Assembly (NCBI GenBank): GCA_023450615.1
Contig: JAEXGT010000091.1
Coordinates: 11,201-75,200, forward strand
DNA from: Pseudomonadota bacterium
GTDB lineage: Bacteria; Pseudomonadota; Alphaproteobacteria; Rhizobiales; Beijerinckiaceae
Reading direction: 5' to 3'
DNA: 64,000 nt
Below the pieces are notes generated by a model, which was not told where the DNA came from, ran no database searches, and saw nothing but the letters and a program-made list of their open reading frames with translations. Every line of letters begins with the position of its first letter. Position 1 is the stretch's first letter. Below are positions 35,601 to 42,905 of this stretch, one piece after another. Made by a program: the position numbers and the translations under genes.

Positions 35601-35791
35601 GTCCTCTCATAAGCCTTCGCCGCAGAAAGCTGCGAGCGGGTGGCGTCCTCGGTCACCTTCGCGACGAGAGAAGCTGCATCCGCAACCTTCTTCTGTGCGG
35701 ATGCAGCTTTCTCAAGGTCAGCCGCAACCTTGTCCACCCCCTCGGAGCGGGCGCGGATCAGCAGTTCCTTGATCGCTTGAACGGTGGCCAT
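32660..35791 (-). CDS. Tail tape measure protein with lytic transglycosylase domain
   Basis: 1043 residues. The N-terminal half is long helical coiled-coil (VAADLEKAASAQKKVADAAS; RRAQRDAEKAAEDAQRQ region) with a central hydrophobic part near residues 160-215, as in lambda-type tape measures that set tail length. Around residues 650-790 a soluble lytic transglycosylase domain is inserted; its catalytic Glu is in GINQESGFNPFALGDNG, followed by FGVMQLYTGGG. The C-terminus has glycine-rich and chaperone-bound segments. The enzyme part would open the cell wall as DNA enters. It lies just downstream of the frameshifted chaperone genes. Confidence 0.93.
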   Translation of the reverse strand: MATVQAIKELLIRARSEGVDKVAADLEKAASAQKKVADAASLVAKVTEDATRSQLSAAKAYERTVASVDPAFRSLQQMARAQSVFDRALAQGVISNDQYAASLQRLQTRYGGLGAANNNLVMQSSNLAAQFQDIAVQLQAGTSPFTIALQQGTQMAAVLGDTPGGARGAVKALGAAFMSVISPVSLLTIGAIAAGGALFQYFTGAGEKVEKLDDRLKGHADLIKSIASAYGEAGKGLEEYAAQSGIVLEGQLRAQTERLRGDLQRLIFEMHAATSTTTGPAYVDPMGTGFGGAETVTASKYAPFQKAIDQLNESVARGEPNIRAYREEVARVMREAANNAAIQALGDELLKGSENAAKIEAALNKATQAIRLAAGAAGEGIGDIKGFNKALEDLSRIALPKLTPQQEAIEKYREAIGKAGGREDRAAAQAALDAALQRAAQRDAEKAAEDAQRQAEADAKRREQTWARAIDRAQDQTRALEQQAATYGMGAGEVARYRTEQELLNAAWEAGKADTPQLRAQIAAMADQAAQAAQRMEQLREASEWSDFTKGTLKGFISDLRQGKSAADAFANALERIADRLLDMTLDWMFGAQGGSSNPFAGLLQALTGGSGRSNVMAMPSANGGGVAAFSGLGKLPEVVSSSVGPITQAATQAATQAATTVSAKFFTSGLRSQVEEYVRSGALSRGMDPDIIAKGINQESGFNPFALGDNGKSFGVMQLYTGGGLGNVAQKQGISLDPSNWQQQVDFSLDYMKRNGHGQWYGFRDSGIRDPWAGINRGSGPQALMGQAGNDNLLGGIGTDMQELSGSFDTLSQTMTSATPQITQSLTNLGGITQQGGDLVGTALESTADTIGQGANGVGQAINQLGQSLSSSGSGGGGFGNLFSLFGGGGGTSWSGMEMSSWTLPDMSGLSFGFHSGGLVGRDHSFKRIIHPAYYDDAPRYHSGLRPDEVPAILQKGEWVLSRDDVAAIRKGGASGSAGVTVNNNVVNQSGAQVETRATQREDGTIDIQTMIYENVKGRLQQDVSRNGRMSKTLNTGFNGRG

Positions 35792-35794
35792 GGA

Positions 35795-36184
35795 TTAACC
35801 TTGCTTGCCCTCGGCGGCCCGCTTGAGCAGGCCTTTGACGCCATCGGCATCCTGTGCGGAGATTTCGCCGGGCTTCATGTTTGAGACTGCGATGAACTCG
35901 CCATCCATCGCCCGAATGATGATGCGGAAGCGGTCGAAGGCGTCGATGTCCGGAAGGATGCCGTAAGCCTCGGCATATTTGGCGATGGCCGTGAACGGGA
36001 TGCGTCCGAGGCTCATGCCGGTTTCCCTGTCGGTGCTCAATTCACGCCAAGCGGTCCAGTAGAACGCTAGGCGGGCAGGCACTTCAGGCTTTGGGGGGAC
36101 AGGCCCCGGGCATTCTCGCCCGAAACCTCTGTAATATTCGATCTTCTGGCCCCACGTCAGTTCCCAACGCAGGGCGGCGCTTAG
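35795..36184 (-). CDS. Tail assembly chaperone extension (T part, reached by -1 frameshift)
   Basis: The frame downstream of the slippery site at 36184-36190 is open from CTA at 36184 to the stop at 35795, 129 residues starting LSAALRWELTWGQKIEYYRG. Joined to the 128-residue upstream chaperone by a -1 slip it would give a 257-residue G-T fusion, as in lambda and other long-tailed phages. An internal GTG at 36082 could in theory start a 95-residue protein, but it lacks a clear ribosome-binding site. The T part of such fusions binds the tail-tube protein and tape measure. Confidence 0.75.
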   Translation of the reverse strand, partial: LSAALRWELTWGQKIEYYRGFGRECPGPVPPKPEVPARLAFYWTAWRELSTDRETGMSLGRIPFTAIAKYAEAYGILPDIDAFDRFRIIIRAMDGEFIAVSNMKPGEISAQDADGVKGLLKRAAEGKQG

Positions 36185-36567
36185 TTTTTTGCGTCGGCCT
36201 CAAGGGTCTCGTGGCCGTCCTGGGCAACGATGCCGGCCGCATACTCGACCGCGCTGCGGAAGACACCCATGTCAGGATCTTCGAGCAGGGACTTTGCCAG
36301 TTCAGGCGAATAGGTCGCGTCGTCGATGCCCGACCAGTTTTCGAGGATCGTCTCGTGAAGGAGGCGCATCTGGATTTTGTCCTGCGTGGCCGGGTCGCTC
36401 GCCTCTTCAGGCGTGAGCTTGCCACGGTATTCGGCCATCACGCGCTTATAGTCGCTGTTGCCGTAGCCGCGCACCTTTACGGCCACTCCAGGCAGGTTCG
36501 GTAGATTGCGCACCCATGCGCCCTGCTCGATGCGCTTGCCGGTCTGTTTGATATCGTTGAGTTTCAT
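36181..36567 (-). CDS. Tail assembly chaperone (G part)
   Basis: 128 residues, helical and charged, starting MKLNDIKQTGKRIEQG; mid-region DYKRVMAEYRGKLTPEEA resembles other siphovirus chaperones. It lies between the major tail protein and tape-measure genes, the canonical slot. Its last codons before the stop are GCA AAA AAC TAA, an X-XXY-YYZ slippery heptamer, so a fraction of ribosomes should continue in the -1 frame. It coats the tape measure before tube assembly and is absent from the mature virion. Confidence 0.8.
   Translation of the reverse strand: MKLNDIKQTGKRIEQGAWVRNLPNLPGVAVKVRGYGNSDYKRVMAEYRGKLTPEEASDPATQDKIQMRLLHETILENWSGIDDATYSPELAKSLLEDPDMGVFRSAVEYAAGIVAQDGHETLEADAKN
36184..36190 (-). 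promoter_or_regulatory. -1 ribosomal frameshift slippery site (A AAA AAC)
   Basis: The heptamer is in the correct phase (GCA AAA AAC, immediately followed by TAA). The -1 frame joins an open frame of 129 codons. The stop codon directly after the heptamer and the GC-rich sequence downstream should promote pausing. Confidence 0.8.
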
Positions 36568-36667
36568 GGTTCACCAATCGGGTTTGTGTCGGATTGCCGG
36601 GTTTCGTCGGGGGTGAGCGGGAGCAGCACCCGACGAGCCGCCCCCGCCCTCGCTCGCGAGCGATGCT

Positions 36668-37150
36668 TTAAGCGCCGGCAGTCGGCGCGACTTCGGTGAT
36701 GGCGCTGTCGATGGCGATGGTGAACGTGCGGCGCACCACATCGTTAACCGCCGCGCCACTGTTGCGCTTCGACATGACCTTGCCGACGAAGTAGTGCATC
36801 TCGTCGGTGCCGGTGGCGTTCAGTTTGTTCGGGTACTGTACCTTGAAGGGGTAACGGAAGTTCGTCGCCTCAGCAGCAACAAGCGCCTGCTGGCCGACGT
36901 CGCTGGCGTCATGACCGCACGTGATCGTCAGATCGCCGGCATCGCGGGAGCCCTTGCCTTTGCGGACGCGGCCGTCGCCGAGCGAGGTGAAGTTTACGGC
37001 CGCCGCAGCGTCACCGTATTCGCCGAGGCTCTCGACAAGCCCAATTTCGGTCCATGTGAGGGCCGCATAAGCCGCCGCATTGGCCGGCACAGTCGCCGCC
37101 TGCGGAGCGATGAAGATTTTAACGCCATTGGTATCCGTGGTCTCAGCCAT
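36668..37150 (-). CDS. Major tail tube protein
   Basis: 160 residues. Lambda-V/phage-tail-tube character: MAETTDTNGVKIFIAPQA start, LTWTEIGLVESLGEYGD, a conserved KGSRDAGDLTITCGHD strand, and VRRTFTIAIDSAITEV near the end. It polymerises into the tail tube and is among the most abundant virion proteins. The gene has a terminator upstream (37202-37229) and 100 bp of GC-rich non-coding DNA downstream, so its mRNA may be produced separately at high level. Confidence 0.82.
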   Translation of the reverse strand: MAETTDTNGVKIFIAPQAATVPANAAAYAALTWTEIGLVESLGEYGDAAAAVNFTSLGDGRVRKGKGSRDAGDLTITCGHDASDVGQQALVAAEATNFRYPFKVQYPNKLNATGTDEMHYFVGKVMSKRNSGAAVNDVVRRTFTIAIDSAITEVAPTAGA

Positions 37151-37201
37151 CGTCTTAACCTTTTGAATATGCGGCCTGCCCAGAGCCGCAGCGAGGGCAT
37201 G

Positions 37202-37229
37202 AAAAAGGCCCCGCTGGGCAAGAGGGGCC
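37202..37229 (-). terminator. Intrinsic terminator inside the structural operon
   Basis: Read leftward: GGCCCC, 11-base loop, GGGGCC then TTTTT. It stands between the 78-residue gene and the major tail protein, so full late expression requires read-through or antitermination. Confidence 0.72.
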
Positions 37230-37257
37230 GATCCGTTTGAACGGAATGGGAGCGGGC

Positions 37258-37494
37258 TTACTTGCCCTTTGGGGTGGCCTCAGTTGCAACGGTGGCCTCG
37301 ACCTTTTCGGCAACGTTCTTCGGCACGCTGATCGCCCCGGCAAAGATGCGGCCCTGAAGCTGCGGGTCTGCCGGATCCACATCGAGATCCTCGATCTCGC
37401 CAGGTGCAATGGAGCCGGTCTGGGGATGGCCGTCCTTCGCCTTTCCCTTCAGGTTGAAGCTCAGGGTTTCGCGGGTGTTGTTTTGGATACGCAT
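37258..37494 (-). CDS. Small hypothetical virion-region protein
   Basis: 78 residues, predicted beta (TRETLSFNLKGKAKDGHPQT, IAPGEIEDLDVD) with a low-complexity threonine/alanine/lysine tail. It is located between the tail terminator and tail tube genes; similar short beta proteins occur here in Rhizobiales siphophages. It may be a head-tail or tube-decorating component; no family is named. Confidence 0.55.
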   Translation of the reverse strand: MRIQNNTRETLSFNLKGKAKDGHPQTGSIAPGEIEDLDVDPADPQLQGRIFAGAISVPKNVAEKVEATVATEATPKGK

Positions 37495-37505
37495 GGCTTT
37501 TCCTC

Positions 37506-37907
37506 TCAGTCGCGGTAGTGGAACTCGTACGGCGCCACGAGGGACAAGGTGAAGAAGTTGCCCTCGTCGTTGCTGTCATCGATGAACGGGGTTGTTGGCT
37601 GCCGAAACCGCACGCCATCGATCGTTTTGTCGCGGAACAGGCCAGCGAGTTCGTCGGCCCATTGCATCATCGTCGCCGGGTCTTCATCGCGGATCATCTG
37701 CAGCACGAGGCGCACGCCGCCCTCTTCGACATAGTAGCGGCTGCCGACGCCGGGGCGGATGGTATTGGCGACTGGATACTGCACCACGAGGAACGACTCG
37801 CTTTCGTCCGGACGGTCATCCTTGCGCACCATTCCCACGATCGGCGAGCGGCTCCAGTTGGCGGCGAGATATTCCTCGACGGCGTTCACAACGGCTAGGC
37901 GAGCCAT
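37506..37907 (-). CDS. Tail terminator / tail completion protein
   Basis: 133 residues, alpha-beta, starting MARLAVVNAVEEYLAANW and ending in the beta segment FFTLSLVAPYEFHYRD. The order connector, stopper, HK97-gp10-like protein, this gene, tail tube is the classical one, making this the protein that caps the tail tube and joins the head. It lies two bases from its upstream neighbour. Confidence 0.7.
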   Translation of the reverse strand: MARLAVVNAVEEYLAANWSRSPIVGMVRKDDRPDESESFLVVQYPVANTIRPGVGSRYYVEEGGVRLVLQMIRDEDPATMMQWADELAGLFRDKTIDGVRFRQPTTPFIDDSNDEGNFFTLSLVAPYEFHYRD

Positions 37908-37909
37908 GC

Positions 37910-38539
37910 TTACCTCAGAGTGATGACGATGGCGGGCGAGCGGCTCGCATGGTCGGCCGTCTTTCGCGCCTTCGCGGTGTCAGCCGCGGAAGCCTCGGGC
38001 GTCCGGTAGCTGAAGCGAATGTTAGCGAGGTTGCTGAAGCGGCCCTTAGCGAGCGCGGCCACGACCTCAAAGACGCCGTTCGGCGCCTGATCCGAATGCC
38101 CCCGCTCCAGCTTGCGGGCGTAAGGCACCGTCGAAAGAAACACATATTCGCGGGCAGCCGGCACATTGGCTCCAGGGTCGATCTCGGCCCCGTCCGCATA
38201 GAACCGGAACGAGTTCCTGAACTTGCCCGTCAGAACAGGAGCATGAAGCACGAGTTGCTCGCCGATCCATTCGAACAGATCATCCAGAAGCTCAAAGGCG
38301 AAGAGGATCGTACCGTTGTCAGCGTTGACCGACTCCAGCGCTGCCCCGCGCCGGCCATCGACGAAGGTTTCATATGGCGGCTCGTGTCCCAATGCCTGCT
38401 GGTTGGCCGCCTGCGCCTTGCTGAGTTCCTCGCGGGCGAAGGAGGCCATCATGGCCCGCCTTGCTTCCGGGGACAGTTCCTCCTTCAGGAGCAGGTCGAT
38501 ATCCTTCTCGATGGCGTTGATTTTTGTGCTTATAGCCAT
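37910..38539 (-). CDS. HK97 gp10-like head-tail/tail component
   Basis: 209 residues. A helical N-terminus (INAIEKDIDLLLKEELSP) precedes a core with HAPVLTGKFRNSFRFYADG and YVFLSTVPYARKLERGHSD, the hallmark segment of the gp10/tail-completion family (minor tail Z-like). It acts at the neck during head-tail joining. Its start coincides with the stop of the preceding gene. Confidence 0.72.
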   Translation of the reverse strand: MAISTKINAIEKDIDLLLKEELSPEARRAMMASFAREELSKAQAANQQALGHEPPYETFVDGRRGAALESVNADNGTILFAFELLDDLFEWIGEQLVLHAPVLTGKFRNSFRFYADGAEIDPGANVPAAREYVFLSTVPYARKLERGHSDQAPNGVFEVVAALAKGRFSNLANIRFSYRTPEASAADTAKARKTADHASRSPAIVITLR

Positions 38540-38874
38540 CAGCCCTTCACCTGGAGCTCGATGCGGACAAGCACGTCGTTCATTTTGATCGGCTCCGCGG
38601 CTACGATAGAGCGCACACGCCCGTCGATGGTGACCCAGTCTCCTTTGATGGGAGCGCCACCGGGCCAGTTTGTCAGACCTGACGGAGACAGGATGACCTT
38701 GCTGTCATTCTGATCAATGCCGCCGATCAGTTCGTCCGGCTTGAAGCCGCGCACATGAGCCTTCACGGTAGCAATGGCCAACGGAGCGGTGTCTTTGCCT
38801 CTGCGAAGGGTCACGGTCTGGCCAAATTTAGCGACAGCGCGATCCAGCTTTGCGATGGCCTGCTGAGGGGTCAT
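38539..38874 (-). CDS. Head-tail joining (stopper-like) protein
   Basis: 111 residues, beta-barrel type (QTVTLRRGKDTAPLAIATVK, IKGDWVTIDGRVRSIVAAEP). Size, fold hints and slot between the connector and gp10-like genes fit the SPP1-gp16/HK97-gp7 stopper family, which closes the portal after packaging. Confidence 0.65.
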   Translation of the reverse strand: MTPQQAIAKLDRAVAKFGQTVTLRRGKDTAPLAIATVKAHVRGFKPDELIGGIDQNDSKVILSPSGLTNWPGGAPIKGDWVTIDGRVRSIVAAEPIKMNDVLVRIELQVKG

Positions 38875-39477
38875 TCAGAAATACCGGCGATAAGTCTGCA
38901 GGAGGCTTTCGGCAGTGGGATCAGGCAAGCGGCTCGCCTGCCCCGGCATCCAATAGTCCGTGCGGCCGATGCCATCGACGCTTTCGCTCTTCACGAGCGG
39001 GTCACGTTGATTGGAAGCCCACAGGGCGCCGACAAGTAGCAGAGCGGCATGTTCGATGGTCGCCGGAAGGTTCGCGCCTTCCTGCCCGGGAAGAACCCAG
39101 CCTGCATGATAGGTGATCTCAACCTTGCCGCCCCAGCAGGTGATCACATCGCCCGAGAGACGAACGATGACGTTGAGGCTTGGCTCGAGATAGTAGCCAT
39201 CGGCAGGCACGACCTCACCAGACTCTCGCACTTCCTCTATGGTCGCGGGCGACCGCTCCAAGAGAATGCGCGATCCACCGCCTGCATAGTTGGTCTGTCT
39301 GACCTGCTCCCGCCCAAATGTGCGATTGCAGAAGTCGACAGCCATCTGGCTTGCGGTGTCAATGAGAGCCTCGAGGGTCTTATCATCGGCGTCACCGTCC
39401 GCGATGCCATACCGGGCACGGACGGCCGCGACCGTCGTCAGTCGTGTGGCCTCTGCTGGCGTCAGGACGATGAGCAC
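38875..39477 (-). CDS. Head-tail connector protein (gp6-like adaptor)
   Basis: 200 residues. The N-terminal helical block (LTPAEATRLTTVAAVRARYG, LEALIDTASQMAVDFCNRTF) and a middle beta part (GGKVEITYHAGWVLPG) are characteristic of phage gp6-like/SPP1-gp15 connectors that dock on the portal. It is followed downstream by the stopper and tail genes. The C-terminal ESLLQTYRRYF helix is also typical. Confidence 0.75.
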   Translation of the reverse strand: MLIVLTPAEATRLTTVAAVRARYGIADGDADDKTLEALIDTASQMAVDFCNRTFGREQVRQTNYAGGGSRILLERSPATIEEVRESGEVVPADGYYLEPSLNVIVRLSGDVITCWGGKVEITYHAGWVLPGQEGANLPATIEHAALLLVGALWASNQRDPLVKSESVDGIGRTDYWMPGQASRLPDPTAESLLQTYRRYF

Positions 39478-39480
39478 GGA

Positions 39481-39690
39481 TCAAGCCTTGGTTTTGGAAG
39501 TGTCAGCGGCCTTATTCGCGACCGCGGGGGCGGCCTTGTTGGCTACCTTCGGGGCTGCCTTTGCCTCGCCAGCAGCACGCACGGCGCCCATCTCCTTAAG
39601 GCGGTCGAAATCGGCCTTGTCGAACTCGCGCTCGGAGCCTTCGGGAAAGCCGTCGAGGGGCTTGGTCAGAATGGCCTTGATGGCAGTCAT
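39481..39690 (-). CDS. Small head-region protein
   Basis: 69 residues. The N-terminal 35 residues are a compact beta-like part (ILTKPLDGFPEGSEREFDK) with an aromatic/charged pattern, followed by a low-complexity Ala/Lys/Val tail with repeated AAPxVANKA units. Similar short proteins sit between capsid and connector genes in many siphophages; the role is unknown (possibly decoration). Confidence 0.6.
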   Translation of the reverse strand: MTAIKAILTKPLDGFPEGSEREFDKADFDRLKEMGAVRAAGEAKAAPKVANKAAPAVANKAADTSKTKA

Positions 39691-39755
39691 GGCTTCTCTC
39701 CTCTCAGTTCATAGAGAGGGCAGCGTGAGCCGCCCTCCTTGATGAACCGAACGGA

Positions 39756-40952
39756 TCAGGTCACGCGGCCGAGATCGCCGTAGACGATGGCCTGCGGGCG
39801 ATAAATCGCGAGCGCGAGCCGCTCTTCAGCGCGGATCGTGACCTTGTTCTTGACGAAGTTGTCCTGATCCTCGGTCGAGACTTCGACGGTGGCATCCTGC
39901 CGGTCGAAGATCTGAGCGGCGAGGTTGAATGCACCGACGAGCGCCTTATCGACGCCCATGGCCTGGGTGGCGACCACCGGCAGCCCCCACAGCGTGGGCG
40001 AGACGGTGCCCTGCGGGTTGCCGATGAGGTAGCGGCCATCGCCATCCTTCGCCATCTCGATTGCAGCCCAATCGATCGGGTTCATGACGATGCCGTTCGG
40101 CGGGTACTCTGCGAGCGCTGCCTGAAGGATCATCAGACGGATGATGTCCACCTGGGACGTGGCCGTCAGGCTGCCGGGAGCCGCATACGCGGTCGCCGCC
40201 GTTACGAGACCGGTCAGGTTCTGGCCAGTGCCCGAGCCGTTGAGGAGCTGGGCTTCCTCGACCGTGGCAAGGCCATAGCGCAGACGCTGGTCGATAATGG
40301 AGCGCAGGGCCGGAGCGTCAGCCAAGATCTGGACCGAGGCCCGCATCCAGTGCGCGATGGTGCGGACGGGAGCGGTCTTGTCCTCGAACTGCAGTTCCGA
40401 CTGCGGCTTGAGCGCGCCTTCCGCGACCGGAGCCGCGCTGTTCGTGAACAGTTTCTCCTGCTCGTACTCGATCAGGTTGCTGTTCGTATTGCCCTGGGCG
40501 AGCAGCGCGCGCACCGTCATCCGGCGCTGCGGTAGCTCGACCTGAAGGCCACGGCGATCGTTCGGAACCAGGGCACCCACAGAACCAGCAGCGTCGGTCG
40601 TCAGAGACGTGATGTCCTTGACCTCGACGATGTGGCGGCCGCGGGGCCGGGTCTGACCTGCGAAGGTCTTGAAGCCCTCGTCCTCAACGAAGCGTTCGCC
40701 GGCCGTGCGCGAGCCATCTGCCTGCTCGCGGCGGCGGGCCATCTTCTGCTCCATCTCATCGAGGCGAGCCTTAGCATCGTTCATGCCTTTGATGGCCTCG
40801 TCGGCAAGCTCCTTGGCGGTCGTCGCCAGGGGCGTGCCCTTTTCGGCCTCAGCGAGTGCCTTTTCAGCAATCTCCTTGACCTTGTCGTGCTTGGTTTCGA
40901 AGTCGCGCTTAACCTCGGCGGCCAGTTCGGCCGCGCTCTTCTGTTCCGACAT
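39756..40952 (-). CDS. Major capsid protein (HK97 family)
   Basis: 398 residues. The N-terminal 100 or so form a charged coiled coil (delta/scaffold domain, VKEIAEKALAEAEKGTPL), removed by the prohead protease. The HK97-fold body follows, with SVGALVPNDRRGLQVELPQR, IEYEQEKLFTN, LLNGSGTGQNLTGL and the late WGLPVVATQAM and VRIRAEER-like (VTIRAEERLALAIYRP) segments. It forms the icosahedral shell. It is directly downstream of the protease gene, the standard order. Confidence 0.95.
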   Translation of the reverse strand: MSEQKSAAELAAEVKRDFETKHDKVKEIAEKALAEAEKGTPLATTAKELADEAIKGMNDAKARLDEMEQKMARRREQADGSRTAGERFVEDEGFKTFAGQTRPRGRHIVEVKDITSLTTDAAGSVGALVPNDRRGLQVELPQRRMTVRALLAQGNTNSNLIEYEQEKLFTNSAAPVAEGALKPQSELQFEDKTAPVRTIAHWMRASVQILADAPALRSIIDQRLRYGLATVEEAQLLNGSGTGQNLTGLVTAATAYAAPGSLTATSQVDIIRLMILQAALAEYPPNGIVMNPIDWAAIEMAKDGDGRYLIGNPQGTVSPTLWGLPVVATQAMGVDKALVGAFNLAAQIFDRQDATVEVSTEDQDNFVKNKVTIRAEERLALAIYRPQAIVYGDLGRVT

Positions 40953-40984
40953 GGGAACCTCCAGATTTTGGTTGATGCTGGGCG

Positions 40985-41650
40985 TCAGCCCTTGAGGGCT
41001 CGCAGGAATGCGAGCGCGTCGTCAGCCGCCACGGCAGGTTCCCCCTGCCCCTTCAGGTGGAGACGTGCGGCACGTTCCGCCTGCGAGTTGGAGAAGCCCA
41101 GCCCCTTGAGCCAGGTCTCAAACTCTCGCTCTGTCAGCCGGTCCCCGGCCTTCAGCTTCTCAGTGAGGTCGTGCGCAGCCTTCGCCGCCTTCACACTCTG
41201 CACGACCGCGTTCTCGTTCGCGCCAACCGACACGATGCTGACCTCGATGAGGTCGAGCTTTTCGAGCGTCCAGACGCCCGTCTCGGTATCGACGCTGTAT
41301 TCCTTGATGCGATAGCCGATGGACAGACCGTCGATGTCGCCTTCCTTGAGGAGAGCATGGGCCTCGCGGCCTCGCTGCACGCCCATGTTAAGCTGGCCGC
41401 GCATTAGAAGTCCGTGATCGTCCTCGCTCGCGTCCAGCCACTTACCAATCGGCTCGTGCGGGTCGTGCTGCCAGAAGAGCTTCGGCATGGTGCCCTTGGC
41501 CTTGTGAGCCTTCAGGCTGTCCGTATAGGCGCCGGGTGCGATCACATCGCCATAGGCATCCGGCTCGCCGCCGAATGTCGATCCGTAACCCTCAAACTCG
41601 CCGCTGTCCTTGAGGGACTTGATCTCAAGGAGTGGGGCTGTCTTGCTCAT
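40985..41650 (-). CDS. Prohead maturation serine protease (HK97 gp4 family)
   Basis: 221 residues. The family signature is complete: FEGYGSTFGG, YGDVIAPGAYTDSL, the catalytic His in LFWQHDPHEPIG and the catalytic Ser in DGLSIGYR, with EVSIVSVGANENA closing the domain (about residue 150). The C-terminal 60 residues are a helical extension, probably scaffold. It cleaves the capsid delta domain during maturation. It overlaps the portal gene by 26 bases. Confidence 0.93.
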   Translation of the reverse strand: MSKTAPLLEIKSLKDSGEFEGYGSTFGGEPDAYGDVIAPGAYTDSLKAHKAKGTMPKLFWQHDPHEPIGKWLDASEDDHGLLMRGQLNMGVQRGREAHALLKEGDIDGLSIGYRIKEYSVDTETGVWTLEKLDLIEVSIVSVGANENAVVQSVKAAKAAHDLTEKLKAGDRLTEREFETWLKGLGFSNSQAERAARLHLKGQGEPAVAADDALAFLRALKG

Positions 41651-42905
41651 CGCGATCTCCGTTGATGGCTTGGGCGAGCGGGATGTCCTGCATCTGCACC
41701 GTCACCACATCGCCGCCCTCAATCGGCGGCAGGTTTTCCAGGGCGCGGCACTCATTGCGGGTCGCGATCCCCATGCGGATTGCCTTTTCATAGGCTTCGT
41801 AACGGCTCGCGGTGTCACCGCGCAGAAGACCCTCGAAATTGAACTCGATGGTGATGCCCTGCGCCCGCCGCTCGGCCAGCGGCACGAGCTGCTTGAGAAG
41901 AGCTTGCTCGATGCGCTTCAGGCGCTTGCGAAGCGTGAATTTCTGGAAGCCGAGAACGTCGACCTCCTTGCCTGTGCCCCAGTTCGACGCCTTGTCACCG
42001 AACCCCACCATGGCGGGCGGGACGCCGAATAGTCGGCAAATTTGCTCACCGCTGAACTTGCGGCTTTCCAGCATCTGGGCGTCTTGCGGATTGATAGAGA
42101 GCTGCGTCCACTTGAGCCCGTTGTCGAGCAGCATGGGGCGACCGTTCCGCATTGCCCCTACGTATTTCTCCTGCAGGAGCTTCTCCAGTTGTTCGCGCTG
42201 CTCCTTTGAGAGGGCCACGCTGTCAGCCGTGCTCAGAATGCCGCTTGGGTTCACCCCGTTCTGGAACATCGCCCCGGCCGCCGTCTCTGCCGCAAGAGCG
42301 TCCTCGAAGACGCTGCGGCAGGCCGAGAGGGTCGAGGTGCCTGAGATCCCGTCACTCATAGCCCCGCGGATGTGGAGCATTTGCTCGCCAGGCTTCACGA
42401 TGCGGCGGCCATCCTCCGTCCATTCGTACTCGAGACTGCCGTCGTCCAGCCGGCGCACCCGAACCAGATCCGGGCGGATCGGATGCAGGGCATTAAGAGC
42501 CCCGTCAGAGCGACGTTCCATCAGGGCGTAAGCATTGCCCTGCAACTCGACCGCCGCCGCCATGAACTCCCAGAAATCGACCGCTGTCTGGTCGTAATTC
42601 GGGCTGTCATGCAGCACGAAATAGAGCGGATGGTCTCGGGCGACGGTGCGAATGCCGCGCGAGTCCGTCCGGTAGACCATGAGCGGAAGCGAGGCTATGG
42701 TTCCGGCGATAAGCTGCACGCAAGCCCAGGTTGCCGAAAGGCCCACAGCGGCCGAACCGCTTGCCAAACGCAAATCACGGTAGCCCGCGACCGTGACCTG
42801 ATTGGTGACGAAGTTGTTGCCGTTCTCGGTCGAGGCCAATCCGGATCGCCAGGGCTCAATGTCCTTCGTGCCCGATAGCCGGAGAGCTCGTTTCAGCCAG
42901 TTCAT
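41625..42905 (-). CDS. Portal protein (HK97 family)
   Basis: 426 residues. Portal hallmarks: start MNWLKRALRLSG, ATWACVQLIAGTIASLPLMV, LQGNAYALMERRSDG, the GxS-type stem region LSKEQREQLEKLLQEKYVG and the ESRKFSGEQICRLFGVPPAM motif. Twelve copies form the DNA entry ring. It overlaps the large terminase stop by four bases, so translation is coupled to the packaging genes. Confidence 0.95.
   Translation of the reverse strand: MNWLKRALRLSGTKDIEPWRSGLASTENGNNFVTNQVTVAGYRDLRLASGSAAVGLSATWACVQLIAGTIASLPLMVYRTDSRGIRTVARDHPLYFVLHDSPNYDQTAVDFWEFMAAAVELQGNAYALMERRSDGALNALHPIRPDLVRVRRLDDGSLEYEWTEDGRRIVKPGEQMLHIRGAMSDGISGTSTLSACRSVFEDALAAETAAGAMFQNGVNPSGILSTADSVALSKEQREQLEKLLQEKYVGAMRNGRPMLLDNGLKWTQLSINPQDAQMLESRKFSGEQICRLFGVPPAMVGFGDKASNWGTGKEVDVLGFQKFTLRKRLKRIEQALLKQLVPLAERRAQGITIEFNFEGLLRGDTASRYEAYEKAIRMGIATRNECRALENLPPIEGGDVVTVQMQDIPLAQAINGDRDEQDSPTP

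Noticed and set aside
35795..36082. Independent 95-residue gene starting at GTG
   Set aside because: The frame is open upstream to a perfect slippery heptamer and the start lacks a ribosome-binding site; treated as the T part of a frameshift product.
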